This document shows positions 24,461-36,900 of a stretch of DNA of 64,000 bases, piece by piece. Location of the stretch: the NCBI RefSeq assembly GCF_963576545.1, contig NC_083648.1:19641654-19705653 (forward strand), read 5' to 3'. A model generated the notes under the pieces. That model did no database searches. It saw only the letters and a program-made list of their open reading frames with translations, and was not told where the DNA came from. The position numbers and the translations under genes were made by a program. Within the stretch, counting starts at the first letter, position 1. Every line of letters begins with the position of its first letter. The DNA comes from Limanda limanda. Its lineage: Eukaryota > Chordata > Actinopteri > Pleuronectiformes > Pleuronectidae.

Positions 24461-27400
24461 ACAAGGAGTGGAGGAAAGACAAAGTAGAAGGATGTAATCA
24501 ACCTTTGTCCCATTAAACTGTGAAATCAGCCGTTTGATCAGAGGAAATCCTGGTTGACAAAATAACTGGGAAGCACAAGTGGAAGAAATTGGCAGATTTT
24601 TCAGATTGAGGCTAATAACAAGCCTTCTATTGATTAAACCTTGAAACAAAGTTTTAAACTTAAGAATTGCAGTTACAAAATCTCTGCTGCAGCTGAAAAT
24701 AACAACAGGTTTGAGGCCAGCTGTTGGACTTCAATCATTGTACACTGTTGCAAACCAGCGGACAGTAGGAGGGAATCGGCTGATTGGAGGGCACACTGCA
24801 CAGTTCATGGGTCTATGATGATTGATTTATTTATGTGATGACATAATATCACGTCTTCCCTCTCCTGCCCTGCAGATGCAGGTTCATCAGGGTCCTCGCA
24901 GACAGATGAGGGAAAGCTTTTTACTCTGGAGATAAAAACCCTGCTGAACCAAAACATCACAGACTTAAAACTAAAAGTATGACATATCTACATTGCACTG
25001 ATATTTCTCTTCTAATTTTTCCCCGCCACTGACTATTTACTGACCTTAGGTCTAAAGACACCGAAGACCGTGCGCCAGGAAATACACATTACACCCATAA
25101 TCCATTTATTCTATTCATACCAATTTTCATCTTTTTTTTTTACCTTACAATTATTATTAATCATATTTACTTTATTGCTCCATTGTTCATAGAGCATTTA
25201 TTCCAACATAAAGTCAGATTTGATTGATTTTGATTAATTCAAGCGACTGGGAGCCATACTTTTAATACAATTTTTAAATCATATCATTAGGTACAACTGG
25301 TAACTTAAGCTGGATATTACTAAAACCTTCATAACTGAGTCAGTATTGGGACTTTCTGACTCTGCTATACTTTTATATATATACCTCAGCTGTTGTTACA
25401 CTATGTTTTAGTGATGATCCTGTAATGGCACCTGTGCAGTGGCCCCCTTGTCAAGTTAAACCTTCCCCAGTGACTCGGAGCATTTCTGAGCCCATTAGCA
25501 GTACGAACATCCTGTAACTATTTGCAACAATAACAGTTTTGCCTTGCAATTATCTGCCAGCTAATTGGCCATTGTTCTCAGTAGACCAAAGTTGTGCGGT
25601 CTAATGGTCCTCCAAGCTGTCTGAGGATTTCTCAGCTATTTAGCGTTATTAAGCAGTAACATTTAAAGTTCAGCTATGGTCTACAGTGTCGTGCCATTTT
25701 CAGTTCCATTAGCATACCTCTGCTGAATACTGTCAGCGCAGAGCTTTTCCGACTGACTTAAATTCGTTCTCCGGCTCTGGGGTGTAATGAGCTTATCGGT
25801 CCTCACTGGGTATTGAAGGGGACAGTTGTTATTGAAAAGAGGTCTTACAGCTACATCTAATGTTTCCATCCCAGATCTGAGGGAACTAGAGCAGGAATTA
25901 CAATGACATTACCACAGGGGGAGAGGAGACATGGGGAGCTGCTGTAAGAGCCCACAGGTCAGGCAGCCGGGGAAGAAGCCAGTCCACGAGGGGCAAGAGG
26001 AAGTGTTGTGTTGAACAATATTTAAAAACATTCTACTCATGACCTGCTTGTAACACTCCTTTGAAAGGTTAGGGAAATGCCACAAACCTCACCTACAATT
26101 AATCACACCGAGTGAGCTGCACGGAAGTGTCCAAGGCCTCCCTTCATCACAGAGGATGATCTTACTGGCTCATCCTTAACAACACGATATGTATATAGTT
26201 CAGCATAAAAATATAAACACACATATCATGTATCCGTTGTTCAATTAAGAGTCTCCAATTAACGTCACCCCGATCTACTGGCCCTTTTCAGTGACAAGTC
26301 CATGTGGCTGACTCGAGGCAAAGTACTTCATTCTAGCTCACAACCGGCGCAGCTTAAACTGCAAGAGAGCAGGATTGTTAATTCCATATCTACGTTGACA
26401 TAATCCACAGGCACAGTGACTGGAGTTTATCGAACACAGCACAACCAACAGTCTCTGTAGCTACACTATCAGTAAACATCAAACTATCCTGAAGACACAT
26501 AAACCAAGTTACAACATACAGATACATTTAACCAAGAGACTCTTATCAGTCCCATGAGCCTTTGCACTCATACTGTCCAATCAGAGCTCACCAGTCGCTA
26601 CAATACTTGGGATCTGAGATTAAGTTCCATATAAAATTTTAGTATTCACTCTTGATTCTATTTAACCCAATCAAATTATTGACTCATGTATCTTCAGTTT
26701 TAATGGTATTAAATCCTATTTACATGATCAGAGTCAGAGTCAGAGACTGTGTGTGTGTGTGTGTGTGTGTGTAGCAACGAGCTGCTCACCATGCAATAAT
26801 CACCATGTGCTGGGGCCTGTCCAGTTAACAGAAGCTACACTGGATCAAATGATTACATCTTTAAATGTACCAGACTTTTTAAACGTCACTCTTCAGATTT
26901 GTCTGATTTCATAAAGATATTACTCCTTTACATTAACCGCACCAATCATCTTCTAGATCATTTGCAATAAACCAGGGAATATGAATCTCTGATTGAGGAA
27001 CCCTCACTTGGATTCATAGTCTTCCCTCAGGCCAAATACGAGCACTCATTTCCTCTCTGGATGCGGGCCAGACCTGATCTGTGTCAGTTTCACACCCAGA
27101 TGAAAGTAGCCAATGATGAGCTTCATTTGGATGGAACTTCGTGATTAGGTTCCACCTCTGACTAACAGCACTCCCCTGTGGTAAGTCTGTATCAGTGCAA
27201 ACTAACACTGAGACTAACAAGATGTAACTAACAAAAAAACAGATATACTGTGTGCAGCTGTAGCCTTTATGTGTGTATGTGTATTTATATTTATATGTGC
27301 ATGCTGCGTATTCTCTATCTTGCACACATCATTGCTGAGATAAATGTATAAATACGCAGGTTTATATCAGGAAACCTTTGTCTGACTGACAGGTGAAGAA

Positions 27401-28029
27401 ATCTGTTCAGAATTGCTCGACAACGCAGACTATTTTCAATTCTCAAAAATAACTGGATGATTTTTTATGTTCTGCATAGCGAGTAATTTGAAAGAGGAGC
27501 CAGCAGTGTTTGGAAAAGACACATTTCAGAAGTCCCCGGGCTGTAAAACACAGATTAGTCAGGGAAAATAAACAAAAACAAATAAAAGATGCACACAGGC
27601 GCTCGCAGGGAGACAATTCCAGCAGTGAGTGCATCCATTGTAATTTAAAGGTGCTTCACTGCTATAGAGAGGATGTTTGTGATTTGAATAGTTTATATGT
27701 TGTGGATGGTAAATGATAAACATCCCTCATGCAGGGATCTGATCTCACTGAGCTTTACTGAAGACACTGAAGGGAAATGTGGGCTCGTATGAAACATGAG
27801 CCCATTTCTTGCTTTTTTCATGTGTTCATGCAATTTATCATAACTGTAAAATATTGAGTAATACTCTCGAAGAGACAAAAATATATAGAATATCAGTCAA
27901 CTAAGTGTTTACCTCAGTCCCCTAATGAAACCACCTAATTTTCTAGATCCAGATTTATATTTGGATACAAATATCAATTTGGTGGTTACACCAAATTGAA
28001 CTCCCTCATAAATATCAGTCCTCAGGGAC
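24461..28029. other. Gene-free stretch, possible conserved non-coding DNA
   Basis: No exon or named repeat recognised apart from a (GT)n run at 26,749-26,772. The segment 25,430-25,900 is non-repetitive with homeobox-type CTAATTGG and TTAGCGTTATTAAG motifs, and may be regulatory. Confidence 0.4.
26749..26772. repeat. (GT)n microsatellite
   Basis: Pure GT run of 24 bp. Confidence 0.95.
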
Positions 28030-28150
28030 CCATTTCACATTCATCCGCCAAATTTCATGTTAATCCGTCCAGTAGTTTATGTGTCATCTAGCTTACAAAC
28101 AAACCAACAAACAAAGAAAATCAATTATTTCCTCCTTGGCCGAGGATATA
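28030..28150 (-). repeat. Dispersed repeat family B, copy 2
   Basis: Reverse copy. AAATTTCATGTTAATCCGTC, an AAACAAACCAACAAAC block and CCTCCTTGGCCGAGGATATA correspond in reverse order to copy 1. Confidence 0.65.
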
Positions 28151-28869
28151 TCAGATTTTTTTGTCACACAGGATCAATGAAAACAAATCTGGAAGAACAA
28201 CATTGACATGTTACAAGTTGATATTGGGAACTTGTTACTCACATATAGCATGTAGCAGCACTGAATGAACCGAAGCATTAAAGCTGCAGGACCTCAAATC
28301 TAAATATTGACCTGTAATCTGGGTTTTTCACTACAAACCACCCTTTTCAAGTATTCATGTGATCAAATGTTTATGTAAAAGTCTCTCGTGTGAAATCACC
28401 TAACTCGTTGTGTTTGTTTTGCTCATGAAGGAAGCAGGTTAGAACAGTAAGCTTTTACAGATGGCACTGTTCCCACTATGATAACACAGGGACACTTTCA
28501 TGGAGTTTTTCTTTCAGTGTCTTTGTTATATTTCATATCAAAGGGATTCAAATGAAAGACTGACAGCTTACCAACATACATACATATTTTCAACAACGCT
28601 GCAGCCATCAATCCAATGAGTGTTACCAAATCAGACGTGGAAACGATGATCACAGGCCGCAGCCTCACACCACGCGTCAATGACCATCTAATGATGTCAA
28701 TTTTAAAAGGCATCGGGCCATCAGCTCTGTTTATATAAAAGTTTTACAAAGTCAACCTAAGTAACCCCCCCTCCAGGTTAACTTCAGTTTGAGGGGAGAT
28801 CGCTCACTTTAATGTATCCCCTCTGGCTGTGGTGATGGGAGAGGAGTGATAGGGAGCCAGTGATGTCGG

Positions 28870-29060
28870 GGGTCGAAATGGTCAATGGACGGTTGAGGCG
28901 GATGACAAGGACAGAGGGAGAGGAGTGGGCAATGGAGGAAAAGAGGGAGAAAAGGGGTGAGATGAGGAGAAAAGACAGGGGGTAATGAGAGAAGGAAGCA
29001 AAGGTGGGCTGGAGAGGGAGCGGGGCTAATTGAGGAGCAGAGGGGAGGAGAAACCGGGCT
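28870..29060. other. Purine-rich tract
   Basis: About 190 bp made mainly of GGA/GAGG/GAAA words on the plus strand. It is a low-complexity polypurine tract, with no gene evidence. Confidence 0.7.
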
Positions 29061-29609
29061 AATGGCTGAACCTACAGCTGGCTCACCTGAACGGGAGGAG
29101 GAGCCATAAATAAACCGTGTGACAGCAATAAATATAGTATGACAGGTAATCAGCACAGTTACCCAAGTCCCCCAAGGACACTGCTGGCTAAAGGGGCCGT
29201 GGACAGCCCGGTGTCGCACACGCACCCTGACTGATGAGCGGCTGATTGAGGCTCAACGTGTGAGGAGACGCCTCAAAAAGTCTCCACAGGAGAACGAGCC
29301 GAGCGCAGAGGAGGAGAGAGCAGATGAAGTTGACCTTTAGCCCTCACACGTGTGACGCGCACGCCGAGGGATCGAAGGCAGCAGGGGATCTATCCATCAC
29401 CGGGTGGAGAGATAATAGTGGTTCGTATATAAGGTGACGGTGATCAAGCCTATCAGGGTTTAAGGAATGATATAAAGTGCCGTGTTTCTGGAGATGCCTC
29501 AAGGGCAAAAGGGGGAATATCTCGACGGGACTGCTGTCAGAGTTTTAAATTACTGCTCGACTTTAGAAAAATGGTTCCTGACTGGTTGACTGAAAATGAA
29601 GAGGAACCC

Positions 29610-29930
29610 AAACACCTCCATCTTGCACATTGGAGCCGGAGTCTGTGCAGTAGTGATCAGAGGATGTAGCCGTGGTAGTCTCATTTCTCAGCTGTCAATC
29701 ATGACGGTTCACCTCATATTAATAGCTTCAAATAACTTATTAAAACCAAACTTACCAGAAGAATGAACACTTGAACATGCATCAGTGTAATGAGAGCTTC
29801 TTAAAATGAAAGACTGCATCTTTGAGAACATCATATGACAAGTAATTTTTCATATGGTCGATATCCCATCAGCTAACATGGAGGAGGTGGGATTTGTGAC
29901 CTGTACAACAGCCAGCCAACAAAAAAAAAT
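29610..29930. repeat. Dispersed repeat family E, copy 1
   Basis: It shares an ordered series of blocks with 60,110-60,500: AGCTGTCAATCATGAC/AGCTATCAATCATGAC, then AATAGC(T/A)TCAAAT, CTTATTAAAAC(C/T)AAAC, TTGAACATG, and finally CTAACATGGAG with GTGGGATTTGT/GTTGGGTTTGT. The alignment spans about 300 bp. The class is unassigned. Confidence 0.65.
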
Positions 29931-30382
29931 GAGATTCGACTATATGCATAATTCACTTTTGTGGAGCTGACCCATGTTTAGAGGGCAATCCAAAGAGAGA
30001 TGGTAGAAATGGAAATGAAAATGTAAAGTGGCAAATGTAATATAGACCTCTCTTCAGATGGAACAATGCAAATTCCAGGAGTAATGATGGCTCAGTCAGT
30101 ATGAAGGTTATTTTAGTTTAGCAACTTTCACAGAGCATGGCCTCCAAAAATGTGGCAAATGTACAATTGTTAGGCAGAAAATCAAACATGAACACATATT
30201 TGTAAAACTAAACAGTGGAAGAAGAGACAGGGCCAGTGTGATTCAAGTTTTCAGGCATGGCCTCAAACATCTATCAGCTTGTGAGTTTTATCGAGTGCGA
30301 GGGTCAACCAATAAAGTCCTGAGTGACCTACTCAGAGATGTGCATGACACTGGTCTAGAAGATGTAGACGGCATTAAATAGC

Positions 30383-30515
30383 ATCCCGTACTGTTGTCAG
30401 TGTGGTGACCTGTCCAGTGCTCCTCCTCTCACCTAATGTCAGCTGGGATCGGCTCCAGCTCATCCAGACACCCTCCATGGATAAGCAGTACAGATGATGG
30501 AGGGCTGGATGGACA
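30383..30515 (-). repeat. Dispersed repeat family A, copy 4 (partial)
   Basis: Reverse-oriented: AATGTCAGCTGGGATCGGCT, CCAGCTCATCCAGACACC and ATGGATAAGCAGTACAGATG, then GGATGGA at the end. This is the first ~130 bp of the family. Confidence 0.7.
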
Positions 30516-32523
30516 GTGTGTTGTTAGCTTGGGCCTGAAGGACCATGTGGCAGCTAGTGTGTACTGTACATATCCGTCTCTACAAGTGCCTCTAGTCTAC
30601 AATGAGAATGTGGACAGTCAAAAAGACGTATATGACTACAGATGTGAAATAAACATCAATTCAAAACAGCAGATGCTCTTGTTACTTTAGAGAAGCCGGT
30701 TCAGCACTAGAAACTAAATTTTGTTCGCTTGTCAGATAAAGATAAATGAACTAATTAAAGTGGTTATTATCTAAGCTCAGACGAATCTTAGAACTAATGT
30801 GTCCAGTCAGAGTCATAAGTCATGTTATAAAATGAAGAGGATTTACATTTGTATTTACTGCTTTGCTAGAGCCGCAGCTGTGTAATAGGAAGTGGAGACT
30901 GTTCTAAATTGGTTTGTAATGAGAGGGGCACACTGCAATCTGTAGCAGGCCCGTGCCCTCTGACAATTCTGTACAGTATATGAGGACAAATGAAGCAGCT
31001 CTGCAAGACACATTCGACAATGTCTGCACAAAACGATAATATATCAGCGTGAAAGGGTCTCAGGGGCGGGCTCCAGTACGAAATGTTGTGATACGCATAA
31101 AACAGCCCAGGAGTGCAGGAAAAAAAGATTTAATGATTTCAGATCTCAAAGGGGCGATGGCTGGCCAGTGCAAAAGTATAGATATGTCAATGTAGTGAGA
31201 TCAACTTAGTAAGAAACAAGAAAGTTACGTATTTGTTGATGCTCCTTCCTGCAATGATTTGAAACGGAAAAGGTCGAACTTGTCATCATTTGAAGAAGAG
31301 CAAATTCTCAAGTGCAGCAAATAATTCTATGTCAAAAGAGGGAATAACACATGCTACGTTACCTGAACAAATAAAACGGAATAAATAGATACATTTTGAT
31401 GCAGGTCAGAGCGCTACCCTTTGATTTATTTTCATTCGGATAGAGCAGGCCATCAGTCTCTGTATGACTTAGAGATAAAAAACATGGATTATTAGTTGAT
31501 AACTATTAAAGCAGGACTGGTGAATAAGTATTGATATATCAGCTGACGTTGGCTTGTGTAGATTGTGTAAATGCCTATGAGGCAGTTTTTCTTATCATTA
31601 TTTCCAAGTATTATCTATCTCTACATACCGTCTATGTTTCAAAATTCTAATTCAAACCCACAACACTGTATTGTTATTTGCAAAAAACTGATTTTTCCAT
31701 TTTTCTCAGCATCTGTTGGGCTGCAGCAGGATTCCTACCAGAGTAAGTACTTCAGGTTTAGTCTTATTTTCTGTTGTTAAATGAGCGGATACTTTGACAG
31801 CCGTTGGTTGAAAAAGAAGATGGGTATTTTATCCAGACTGGTGACGTATACGTCTTCTGCAACATAGTCTGAGTTGAGCCACAGAGAGGAGGGGGAGGAG
31901 GGGGGGGGGGCAGGAGGCTCACAGGCTTGTGAAGCTGTGTAAGCAAGAAAAGCTGCTGAGGTGTGCCAAGTAAAAGGCCAAATTCAATGTCATCCAATAT
32001 ACACAACACTGGTTGAGTACTTAAACCTTTTTAACCTGCGCTTTTACATCATGCTTAGGTCTCGTCAGTCAGCAGCTCTGTATAATTATCAGCAGTCATC
32101 TGTACAGCCCAGTGTGTATCAGGAGCTGACCCTGGATTATTACACAGGTCAAACTAATTCTGATTTGATCCAGCAGTCTGCTCATGTTCAGGCCACATTT
32201 TGTTTACTTGTGACATATGCAGTAATAGGTTTTTAATCTGATGGACACAAGAGGACAATAAAACACACAAGAGCAGGAGCAGATTCAAGGGAACATAGCT
32301 CAGTGTCTCCATCTCGTGGCCAGAGAAGGAACTGTACTCTCTCAGGTATGTTGATTAAATTGCATTTCTCTCCATTCTAATGCTTCTAGATGCATAATTG
32401 CAGGAAAGACATTTTTATAAGGCATAATTCAACAATATTCAGTCAAGATATGCAGCTCACACACACACTGTTACAGGCTGATCCTACAGTAAATAAAAGT
32501 AAAGCAGAATATGTGGTATAATA
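30516..32523. other. Gene-free stretch downstream of wac
   Basis: No exon recognised. It contains a G/A-rich run at 31,885-31,915. It lies beyond the inferred wac polyadenylation site. Confidence 0.4.
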
Positions 32524-33847
32524 TTTTATTCTCATATTTTATGGAATACAAAGCCCCCATCCCCACCCCAAAAAGTGTGCACATCAGATCTGGTGGAAAC
32601 TATTTTTAAGGACAATGAAAAACAATAGCCAAGAGACAAAAGGAATCTGCTTTACGGGTGTTTAAGTGTACGACTGGAGTTTAATGTGATGTCTTCATAT
32701 AAAAAGGAAACCCTCTCATCATGATGAATAAACCCTTTAAAAAAAAGTAGCCTGGTTGAAGAGTCAGTTGACAGCTGAACATGAAGCACGAGCGAAATGT
32801 GAGATTCCTTGTTGAAAAAAATAAAACATCTTTCCATCCATCTTTGTCGTTATGACTACAAGGACGTAATCAATCATGTGCAACAATAATTTAGTTTTAC
32901 ATCATGTAAATTCAGTCACTTCTCTATTGTTTTACACAATCTTTGCTAAGCTGCACTAAAGGAATGAAATATTTCCCCCAAATCAGACTTGGGGGAGAAA
33001 CAAAATGCCGACCATTATACAAAAGAGACGAAAAAGAAGGGATAAGAAAATGGCCAGCAAGGCTTCAAAGGAATACAACCTCATGTACAAGCAGCCAACC
33101 TAGGTCCAAAAATGTAGGCTTTTTCAAAATGGCTTCAAACCATCTGTGTTTGACATAACTAACCATAGCCTCTCCGTGAATTTGTTATTCCTGAAAGCAA
33201 GCTCTGGTCAGGGGTCTTCGCTGATCTCATGTCACGACATGTAAGACAAACCAGCTTGAAGACAAGATGGTAAAACCACCGACGATTACGGTGGAATAAA
33301 AATAAAGAACATTAGTAACATCACTGCTATTGAATCCGTACATTTTAATCCATGACTAAGTCCATTTCATACAATTGGGGAGTGAATGCGTTTGTTCTCC
33401 CCCCCCTGAGAATTGTGTTACACCAATTATTATTATTATGAGATGATTTATTTTAGTTCAGTTTTCCAAGAGCGACTCTCTTCCTGACTACTACACATCA
33501 AAAAACACACCAGAAAAACAAGGTAACCCAATACAATACACACAAGCCAACGTTTCACAGTCCGAAAAGGTGCTGTTTGCAAAGAGCCTCAGGTCCTCTA
33601 TGTCCACTTGGTGAAAGTGTCCAACTCAGTTTCACCTTTCAGCAAGAGCAATTCATGATGTGGACATAGTAAAAATTAAAAATAAAAAAAGAATGAAAAG
33701 AAAAGATGACGTTCAGGATGGTGAAGCTTCACCAAGTCTGCCGCTGCTTTTACAGGGAAGAAGAAACAGGCTGCAGCAGCTCGCTGTCCATGTCTACTCC
33801 TCTTTCTTATCAATATTTGAATCCGTCCGTCCAAGTCCTTTCTTTTC
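32524..33847 (-). other. wac: wac 3' untranslated region (inferred extent)
   Basis: Sequence following the wac stop codon on the minus strand. A canonical AATAAA (TTTATT on the plus strand) lies at 32,525-32,530, about 1.32 kb past the stop, and is the most plausible distal polyadenylation signal; others (for example near 33,449) could give shorter 3' UTRs. No splice signals or coding potential were noted. The extent is inferred, not observed. Confidence 0.45.
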
Positions 33848-33917
33848 CTACGACATGTAGGAGTTCTGGTTCTTCAGCTTGTCCAGCTCTTTGCTCTGCT
33901 GCCTCAGAAACAGGATT
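33848..33917 (-). CDS. wac: wac coding exon 13 (last)
   Basis: Encodes the end of the coiled coil ([20 protein letters not shown], then MS and TAG). The acceptor is CCAAAG, and the first base completes an arginine codon (AG|A) from exon 12. Confidence 0.93.
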
Positions 33918-36900
33918 CTTTGGTTGACGGGAGGGAAAGAAAAGTATTAATGAATGTGTGTGTTGTGATCAGCTGAAGGACAAGTCCATGCATCATTTAA
34001 CATCAGCCTCACCTCTGTTCCCTCAGTGTGGCCTGGATTTCACACACTCTGACCAGGGAGCGCAGGTTTTTCATCTCCGTACAGATCTCAGACATGTACA
34101 AGCTGCCCATGTTGTGCATGTCCTCATGCAACCGAGCCGCCTGATGGAAAGAGAGGAGGGATTTTTGAGACAGCATTAAATACCAGAAGAAGACGGCAGA
34201 AGGATTGCTTGCAGTGTTTGCCCCCAAAGATAATGCTTACTTTGCTTGTAGTAACAACATAAGGATATTCCGGTAATGATCTTTTATCGATGTACTTTGA
34301 TCAAGCAGTTCATGAATGCAATGGCTTAATTAACAAAACACAAATGTCAGAGGTACATGCTTCTTAAAACCAACCAATGTTAGGAAAACCCCAACTTAAT
34401 ACATTACTATACTGACTTTGAGATGCTGATTTAAACTCAAACTCGAGCAAAGATTTATTCTACGAAGCTTTGAACCACAGCTCAATTTGTTCCACCATGG
34501 ATATATTGTTTCCACAGAGATAGCTTTGTCATTATATTGTCGTGATACAAATGTCAAAGTCTATGTTTTTACTATCTAAAACGTGACAATGTAGTGCTTA
34601 TCTAAACCTGGAAACAAAGGTGGTTCCAAAGGATCATTTAAAGACACGTCTGGCTTAATGCTGCAGCTATAAACCACTGATAAGAATCCCAGAGCTCCTG
34701 ACCCAGGAAAATATACAGCAGCATTCTAAGCAAAGCAAACAAAGCACTGTACCTGTTTCTCCGTGTTCTCTGAAGGCCATCCTTGGATATGTCTGATGAG
34801 GTTCTCATCGAAATAAGCTGCCAGTGATGGAGTGATGGTGCTGGGGATGTCAGAATGGGATTGGCTGGTGCTGCTGGAGCCCGCATGGGACGAGGCAGAA
34901 CCGGATACGTTTGATCCCGCACACAGCATCTCCTGGCTGGTGGAGCAAGAAAAATTACTAACTGTGTTGATGGTGTGAATAAAATCCAGCTGCTATGTTC
35001 TTACATTTGGAGAATTCAGTGAGGGATACTGTGGATTATTCAGTCTATAACAGTCATTTGTCCTCATTTAACATCTCAGAATCACTCCTTCTCTGCTATA
35101 AGTTACAATTGTATGTCAAAAAGGATGAAAGATAACTTACTTTCTCTGCTGGAGAATTCTGGGGTCTTCTGGACGCTTCTCCACGCTCTGAGACAGGGAG
35201 ACAGATCCTTGCTTACCCGAAGACATACTGCCCTGAAGAGAGAAGGAAGACAGGACAGAGAGGACATCAGCAAGTGTCTGTTAGAGAACCCCTCCTTCTC
35301 AAAGCCCACTTTTCTTTAGGTCTATCAGTTGCGGCGCTCACCCTTGTTTGTGAGGAAGAGATGTTCCCGGGATGCATGCCCCCATGGGATTTCTGGTTGT
35401 TTTGTGGCGTGCCGTTCCGTGGTGACACGTACGGCCGGGGTGATGATGCATCTGATGTCAGAGAGACAGGCGACTGACTGGAGTGCTGGGCTGTGGAAGA
35501 CATAGAAAATTAGACATGGGATTGATGAGCGGGAACCAGGCATCATCAGCTAACACACAAGCAAACACACACTAATGGCCTCCATTCTAGGATGCCAACC
35601 GCAATTCATGAGATGAAAGCCGTTTTCAGACTAAAACTGCGGAAAATGCACATGGACTTGTGGCATCTTTCACATATGAAGAGCGCAACAGGAGATTCTC
35701 CAATCAAAGCTCTTTTTCACCCTTGAGATATTTTGTGTCTGTTGTGTGATAAAGGTCCATCAACACGCCCACTTGCTAACAGACAATGCTTGGTAGAATC
35801 CTTGCTGTTATGTCACATGGGTTCACATGGACCTTATCCGGCAGGGGATACTGCGGAGCTGGCTCCCTTTTCCCACATAGATATGGTCAATGTCAAACTC
35901 ACCAAAACAGCCCACACTGTTAACTTGCACCAAAAAAGCCATAATTTAAATGACCAAAAGTCAATGGGAGCATATTGGGTATTAAACAGTTACACCACTT
36001 GGGGATGGGAAGAGCAGCAGCAGCATCCTTGACAAATCAATAGGAAATGAGTTTGTGTAGCAGATGGTGAGAGACAGCCACAATGCCATACCTTGGTTGG
36101 AGTGCTGAGCAGCTGCGAGCAGAGCACTGACGTTGAAAGCAGGTCCAGCAGTGAGGAGCTTATGAAGCACAGACCGCAAGGAAGCTTGGGTGACAGCAGC
36201 GGCCAAGACTGGAGGGAGGAAAGAGGAAACACACAGACACACGGGTGAGTGAGCAAGGAAAGACAACAGGTGATTGCACAAGCACACACAACAAAGTGAG
36301 AAAAAAGTTAAGATAAGAAACCAAACAGTGGAAAGATGAATCCTGTGATGTAAATGTTATTTTACCAACAAGCACATATGTACGTGAGGCTCACACACAC
36401 AGAAATGCAAGAAAATCACCGTTAACAACAGACACACACCCAGATTACAAGGAGAATGCCATTAATAACATAAGGGATAGAAAGACCCTGATGTTTACTG
36501 ACATACACACATCATTTTATCAGAAACTAGATGTCATTATCCTTCCGCTAACTTCTACTGCAATCTCCAATGCAACATTTCTTTTATTGATCTTTAAGGA
36601 AAAATAGCTAAAATATTCCTGAAGACAATTTGTCAAAATTGTAGTTGTAATCTCTGCTGTCTAAAAGCCGTGTGTTTCATTGTCAGCACAGTTTAATGTC
36701 AGTGGTATTTTTGGCACAGAATCTGAAATTTCCAGTTTCACTCTCTGCTTCTCTGAATATGAGATTAACGCTGTTTTTCAGAACCTGTTTTTGGAAAAAT
36801 ACTTTTTGAGAAAACAGACTTTTGCTCAAATCCTGTTTAGAGTTTCACTCAGACACGACTCAGTCCTCTAGAACAGTTGTCATTATTGGAGCATTACTCT

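Noticed and set aside
30100..30382. Possible Tc1/mariner transposase fragment
   Set aside because: Words such as GGCCTCCAAAAATGTGG looked promising but no transposase motif or inverted terminus could be found.
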